Below are positions 33,232 through 39,595 of a stretch of 39,595 nucleotides of DNA, one piece after another (the stretch's first letter is position 1; every line of letters starts with the position of its first letter). Origin of the DNA: Trichinella spiralis. Lineage: Eukaryota; Nematoda; Enoplea; Trichinellida; Trichinellidae. The stretch is taken from NCBI GenBank assembly GCA_000181795.3, contig CM012953.1, positions 1,391,859 to 1,431,453 of the forward strand, read 5' to 3'. The translations under genes were made by a program, and so were the position numbers. The notes below the pieces were generated by a model, which was given only the letters and a program-made list of their open reading frames with translations, ran no database searches and had not been told where the DNA came from.

Positions 33232-35095
33232 ATGCAAAAGTACGTTCAGCTGCTTGTACATTTTCTATTAATGCTTCTTTCACAATCACAAAATCCTAAA
33301 TGCCGAGCAAATAATGGCGTTGCTGAAGTAGACTGGTCGGTTACAAAGAATTATTTGAAAAAGAAATTACAGCATCATTAAACTGCCATCACATGAGAGT
33401 ACTTTCAGGGCAATATTATACAAAGCTCCAGGACAGACCAGAGGCAAAATTATCGTTTCAGATAGCGCCGGTGCATGGGTGGATGGAAACGCGGAGCTTA
33501 CACAACAAGGTGGACAATCGTTTGGAGTTACACTAGAACATGTTGTAACGAATAACAATAACATAAAATTCCTTGCATACAACAATGTTCCACCATTAAT
33601 GCCCAACGTAAAAACAAAGTCAAATAGCAAAGGTATGAAAATGAATCTCAAAACTTTCAGTATTAAATTGTCCAACCATTTTAAGGAGTGATAATTCTGC
33701 AAACACCTGTTAATACTGATGCCGCTTCATGGATTGTCCATACTGTACCTGGATTTCCAGCTGCAAAAACGGGCTACAGCTGGCCAGTAGCTGAAAATGC
33801 TAAAGGACATTTATTAATTTGTTTGACCATTTCAAAAAGCCAAATAAATGCCATAGGTTTGATTGACGTTCATTCAAACTGTTAACACTTAATTCATATT
33901 TATAAAACATTCATTTCAACCCACGTAAAATTAGCACCTTTTACCAAGAGCAAAATTGAAATTTTCAAGTGCAGTCACTTAATGGACCATTATCATATGT
34001 AATATAAATAAAATATTTAGTTAACGGCACTTTAAAAAGAGAAACAAGATTGTACTGATACACTGAATTCGTATCTGATGGTACTTTTTGTTTAGCTGCA
34101 TCATTGCTTCGTGCTGAGCCTTTAGTACATTATAATGATATTCCCGAAACTGAAACCGTAGGAATGCAATATTTCAAAAAATTATCAGATGGACAGTTTC
34201 CAACAATTCCTCCATATTTGTCAAGGCAATCGATTAAAACAGCAGCACAGGCTGCGGTAACTGTAAACGTTTACAGCAAGTCAGCAACATCTAGATATGG
34301 TAAGTAGTGGCAAACAACAGTATGAAAAATTTATTTTTAATACTTTATGTAATTATAAATGAAAATGCATATTCAAAAAAGAAGATACAAATTTGAAATA
34401 CCAAAAATATTTGAATGATATAAAGTGAAATTTACAATTAATAAATGCATATAAAATATTATATTTGCTATGAATATATGATGATTGATTTATCAAATGT
34501 GCAAATTAAAAGATAGAGGAATATTTTTCAAATTTCTGTAATACAGACAATGCGCCTTCGCATTCAATGAAGCTTGAAAATAAAATTCTGACCTTCTGCA
34601 CTTTAATGTATTAAAAAGCATATTTTGATATCTTGCATTTGTTATATCAATATGAAATATGTAGCAAGTAAATTATTCCACTTCAGAACAAATAAAATAA
34701 AACTTTTAGAAATATACAAGAGAGTGATCGTAAAAGCTCTTAAAAAAACGATAAAGGTGTGGTCAAGAAGAGACAATAAACTCAAAGGAGACTGTAGAGT
34801 ATTGGAAAGAAATATTCGTTTAATTAAAAGCCCTGCACGAGTTGGCGATCACAACACTAATCTTGATGCTGATTTGTCAAACTGGGCTGTTTCTGATCCT
34901 GGAAATATATTTTGCTTCATTGATAGGCCATATGCTGTAAATAGATGAAAAAATTTTCAATAATTGAAATGCTAATTTTTTTCAATTTAGAAAAACCAAA
35001 CCGTCCAATCTGCGATGGCAGTTTGTATTGATCAAGTTGCTATTTTCGCCAGATTTAATGACATTGCTGCTCAGGTTGAAAACTGTCCGCAGTGA
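33232..35095 (+). CDS. DNase II-like secreted protein lacking the catalytic histidines
   Basis: Exons 33232-33335, 33373-33632, 33686-33856, 34096-34299, 34710-34936, 34991-35095 join in phase to 356 aa (human DNase II is 360). DNase II is an acid endonuclease of lysosomes or secretions. A signal peptide (MQKYVQLLVHFLLMLLSQSQ) is followed by conserved blocks: AWVDGNAEL, IKFLAYNNVPP, SWIVHTVPGFP, YSWPVAENAKGHLLICLTI, VKVWSRRD-type (KVWSRRDNK), GDCR, NIRLIKSP, LDADLSNWAV and a C-terminal VCIDQVAIFARFNDI. The active-site HxK motif is Asn119-Ser-Lys, and the second, DHSKW, is Asp301-Leu-Ser-Asn-Trp; both catalytic histidines are missing, so cleavage activity is unlikely. The first intron would be only 37 bases and turns the usual VDW into VDC. 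The family is hugely expanded in Trichinella and many members there lack catalytic residues. Confidence 0.88.
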
Positions 35096-35659
35096 AAATA
35101 TCCACGAAATAAAATGCCAGATTTATTTGCATTTTATAAATTAAACAGAAGTCTTTTGCATTTTAAGTTTTATCCAATCAACATTTATTTCTTTATGTAG
35201 AATACTACACGGATCAATGCGGAAATGCTAATAAAATAGCGTAATTTATTTGCGAACTAGTGTTAAACGTAAAATAGCTTTTCTTTGAACAGCCGATGAG
35301 AAAAATGTGGGCGAAATGAAGTTGGATAGCACCCCGTGAAAAACGAGAAGATACTCTTAGAAATTTTTATTGGAACTATCCTAACTAAAAAAAACTTCGC
35401 AGTTAACTGGTAAACTAAATAAATTAATAATAAAATATCTGACTGTATGAGAATAGCGTGAAGTAATTTGAATAAGTTATTTGCAGCAGAATGGTTTGTG
35501 AGCGAAGTTTCATGAAAAAAGCTGATCAGCACGCGAGCAGTGTTCAGATACGGTCAGCTGAAACAAGGACTCATTTAGAGTTTTAAATTCATAGTTTTCA
35601 TTAAATACGCCACCTCATTAAAACTGATTTCAGGCAACCGTATTTTACATGGCAAATGT
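35096..35659. other. segment between convergent DNase II copies
   Basis: AT-rich DNA between the stop of the complete gene and the end of the inverted fossil; probably both 3' flanks. No other feature seen. Confidence 0.4.
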
Positions 35660-36035
35660 TCAGTTGTGCCAGTTTTCAACTTGAGCAGTAATGTCATTAA
35701 ACACGGCAAAAATGTCAGCAGGATCAAGCTGTCAACGCAGATTCTACTGTTTGATTTTTCTAAATTAAGGATAAATTATCATTTCAGTTATTAAAAACCA
35801 TCAAAAGAGTAATTTCAGTTTATATATTTATAGCATATGTTCTGACTGTGTGGTAAAATGGATTCAGCCCAGTTTGTCAAATCAGCCTCAAGATTGGTGT
35901 CGTGGTTGCCAACTCCAACAGGGTTTTTGATTTAACAAAAATTTCTCTGAAGTTCTCCTTTGAGCTTACTGTTTCTTCTTGACTACACTTGTATGGTTTT
36001 TGTAAAAGCTTTTACAATCACTTTCTTCTGTATTT
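35660..36035 (-). pseudogene. decayed DNase II-like paralogue, inverted (exons 5 and 6)
   Basis: On the minus strand, 36035 to about 35850 aligns with exon 5 of the complete gene (acceptor tttttag, then aaatacagaagaaagtgatt..., gttggcaacca, cttgaggctgatttgac), giving D-L-T-N-W at the second active-site motif. The stretch 35758-35660 aligns with exon 6, ending VFNDITAQVENWHN and a stop. Internal stops and a small deletion show it is broken. It sits tail to tail with the complete gene, 565 bases away. Confidence 0.8.
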
Positions 36036-36049
36036 CTAAAAATTTTAAT

Positions 36050-36190
36050 TGATGATGGATGGAGCACTTAGCATACAAACTGGAAAAGAAGGCGGTTTCA
36101 AAACAGAGAAATGCTGAAGAAACTTAACCCATCCTGTCCATCTATGACGAAGAAGCGTCCTTCGCCTCCGCTGAACCATCAGCATGTGAC
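36050..36190 (+). repeat. dispersed repeat copy B (unknown family)
   Basis: Plus-strand relative of the minus-strand sequence at 30625-30894: both share gtccatctatgacgaagaag-like bases and the peptides EHL(A/V)YK and PSMTKK. Function unknown. Confidence 0.5.
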
Positions 36191-36404
36191 CTTTTTTTGA
36201 TTTTTAAACAGGTGAAGTCCACTAAGTCCCTGGGCAAAACACTTCCCAACATTTCCTGAATATTGTCGGGGTATACATATACCTGGAACATTCAAGGCAA
36301 CATTTGATTTTTTGTTTTGAGACATTGATTCAAAGCATATATTGGTATTCGCTGTGGGTGCAAATCTTAGACAAATGGGGAAAACCGTTTATACCCAATA
36401 GAAA

Positions 36405-36731
36405 TTGAAACAAAAAAATAAAAATGCTCTTTGCTACCGCTTTCCTCCCTGTACCGTAGTTCATACTGGTGTTAGCCTACTTGAAAGAGGCACCACGTTA
36501 AGTTTATTAGCTTTATTTCAATATTTTTGGCAGGAGTGGATGACCAATTACAGGATGTCGCTTTGGAATGCACGTGATGTAAATATCAGAACTAATAACT
36601 ATTTGGAAGGTTGGCATAATCGGCTCAACAATAAAGCGGTTGGAAACAAACTTGGGTTTAACAAACTGCTTCTGCTCTTGCTGCAAGAACAGGATGTAAT
36701 GGAAACTTTAATGCCGTCTTCCAAGTGCTAA
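36405..36731 (+). mobile_element. relic of a Mutator-like (MULE) transposase, C-terminal part
   Basis: The frame contains WNARDVNIRTNNYLEGWHNR, the hallmark R-T-N-N-x-x-E-G-W-H block near the C-terminus of MULE transposases often found with FLYWCH zinc fingers in nematodes and insects. It is followed by LLLLLQEQDVME. The preceding residues (VVHTGVSLLERGTT, YFWQEWM) also fit the region before that block. Only this end is present; the DDE core and terminal repeats are not seen. Confidence 0.7.
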
Positions 36732-37657
36732 TTTTGCATTATAGTTTACTGACTGCTTTATTTCCTTTTTCATTGTTTCTATTTGTTGTTACTGATCACT
36801 TATATTTGTTTATTTTACTTTTTATTGTTCATCATTGTTGTTATCTATGTTATTTACTGTTGTTTGTTATTGATGCTATTCTCTGCTATTTAGTGCTGAT
36901 ATTATTGTTGGTGTTGAATATTGAAAAATACAAAATTATTTCTTTGTATTTGTTGACCTATTGATATGCCATTTCATCAAACTTAATTTAGTTACAATAA
37001 TAATGAAGTGAAGAAAATTCTTTTTTAATAGTATTGTCTCTGGTCACTGGAAGTGATCACTAAAAAGTGCAAAATGGAAAAACAAATATTTAATTACCAA
37101 GCCATAAACGCCCAAAACTGGCATTTACAAATAAGAATCTATCACAAAAATTGTTTCAAACCGTTAAATTAAGCAATGAATAAAACATCAAAGCAAATCA
37201 AAATTATTAATTACTAATCAATTGCTGAAAATTACATAATTCAACAGAACTGCTAAATAGTGGTTTGAGCAAACGGTCAGATATAGCTAATCAGTTTGTA
37301 AAGTCTATGTAAAAAAAAGAAATTATGAAATAAATTTATTTCAGGAACAAGCTTTTCTTTAAAAAGTATTCAGGAACGATATGTTCACTTAAGCAATAGG
37401 CAGCTTAAATGTAAAAAGCTTTAAAAAACCAACATGCGGAATAAATTGTAAAAAAGTAAAAGAAACATTAAAAAAATTAATTAACAAATTGTTTTCATCT
37501 CAGTATCAGATTAAAGTATTCACCCACTCATAGCACATTGATTAATCAAATTTTAATTACAGAAAACCTGAAAATCATTTAACATCACGTGACCCAGAAT
37601 AACATATAAGTGCTAGAATTTCCAGCGCAACGTTCATTTCGTCGTTTTCAGCAGGTG
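36732..37657. other. intergenic stretch and promoter side of polyubiquitin gene 2
   Basis: AT-rich with T-rich low-complexity sequence (36725-36960) whose long frame is leucine/isoleucine noise. The polyubiquitin promoter should lie just left of 37650; I could not define a TATA box or heat-shock element. Confidence 0.4.

Positions 37658-39595
<1,938 letters not shown>

Noticed and set aside
36725-36964. 79-aa hydrophobic frame
   Set aside because: Low-complexity T-rich DNA gives leucine-rich translation; no start context, homologue feel or splice partner.
37600-37650. Heat-shock-element-like bases upstream of polyubiquitin gene 2
   Set aside because: Only one imperfect GAA..TTC-like pair; a true element needs at least three alternating repeats.

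Overview
This looks like nuclear DNA from a clade I nematode, most likely Trichinella or a close relative. The reasons are: AT-rich intergenic DNA; genes with many short GT-AG introns; animal housekeeping genes (4E-T, PRPF38A, polyubiquitin, histone H2A, an RPA3-like gene, a REEP5-like gene); Pao/BEL retroelement relics; and a cluster of secreted DNase II-like genes, a family known to be greatly expanded in Trichinella. The species call is inference from gene content only.

Layout. 1-2902: 3' two thirds of an eIF4E-transporter (4E-T) gene, + strand, 8 visible exons. 2903-7060: AT-rich DNA with a small inverted/tandem repeat structure and a broken integrase-bearing element. 7965-8966 (-): intronless histidine-phosphatase gene of the UBASH3 type. 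9953-12235 (-): broken Pao/BEL element. 12608-13796: two-unit polyubiquitin gene with a 255-bp partial duplication in its first coding intron. 14449-14941: hAT-type MITE with a perfect 8-bp target duplication. 15159-17345: complete PRPF38A splicing-factor gene (8 exons, 311 aa). 17716-18598 (-): secreted C-type lectin with glycosylation-sequon repeats. 21021-21425 (-): solitary H2A gene. 22584-27257: Pao/BEL element with both LTRs, whose 3' interior is replaced by an oppositely oriented, GC-richer piece of another Pao element. 28489-28900: solo LTR. 29523-29873: RPA3-like OB-fold protein. 30340-36035: DNase II cluster, with one full-length 356-aa gene flanked by two decayed paralogue fragments, one of them inverted; a REEP5/Yop1-like gene and a possible small membrane protein lie between. 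36405-36731: relic of a Mutator-like transposase. 37658-39595+: second polyubiquitin gene, running off the right edge.

The most interesting points are: (a) two polyubiquitin genes about 25 kb apart in which every ubiquitin unit is cut by an intron at the same codon (Gly47, phase 1), including one unit that is visibly decaying and that only exon skipping would bypass in frame; (b) a full-length DNase II-like secreted protein in which both catalytic histidines are replaced; (c) the mosaic Pao element; (d) an H2A gene without the usual histone 3' stem-loop but with a poly(A) signal.

All calls were made by reading the sequence and the translated frames; no database search was run. Exon borders were set by GT-AG sites, phase agreement and family resemblance, and await transcript evidence.
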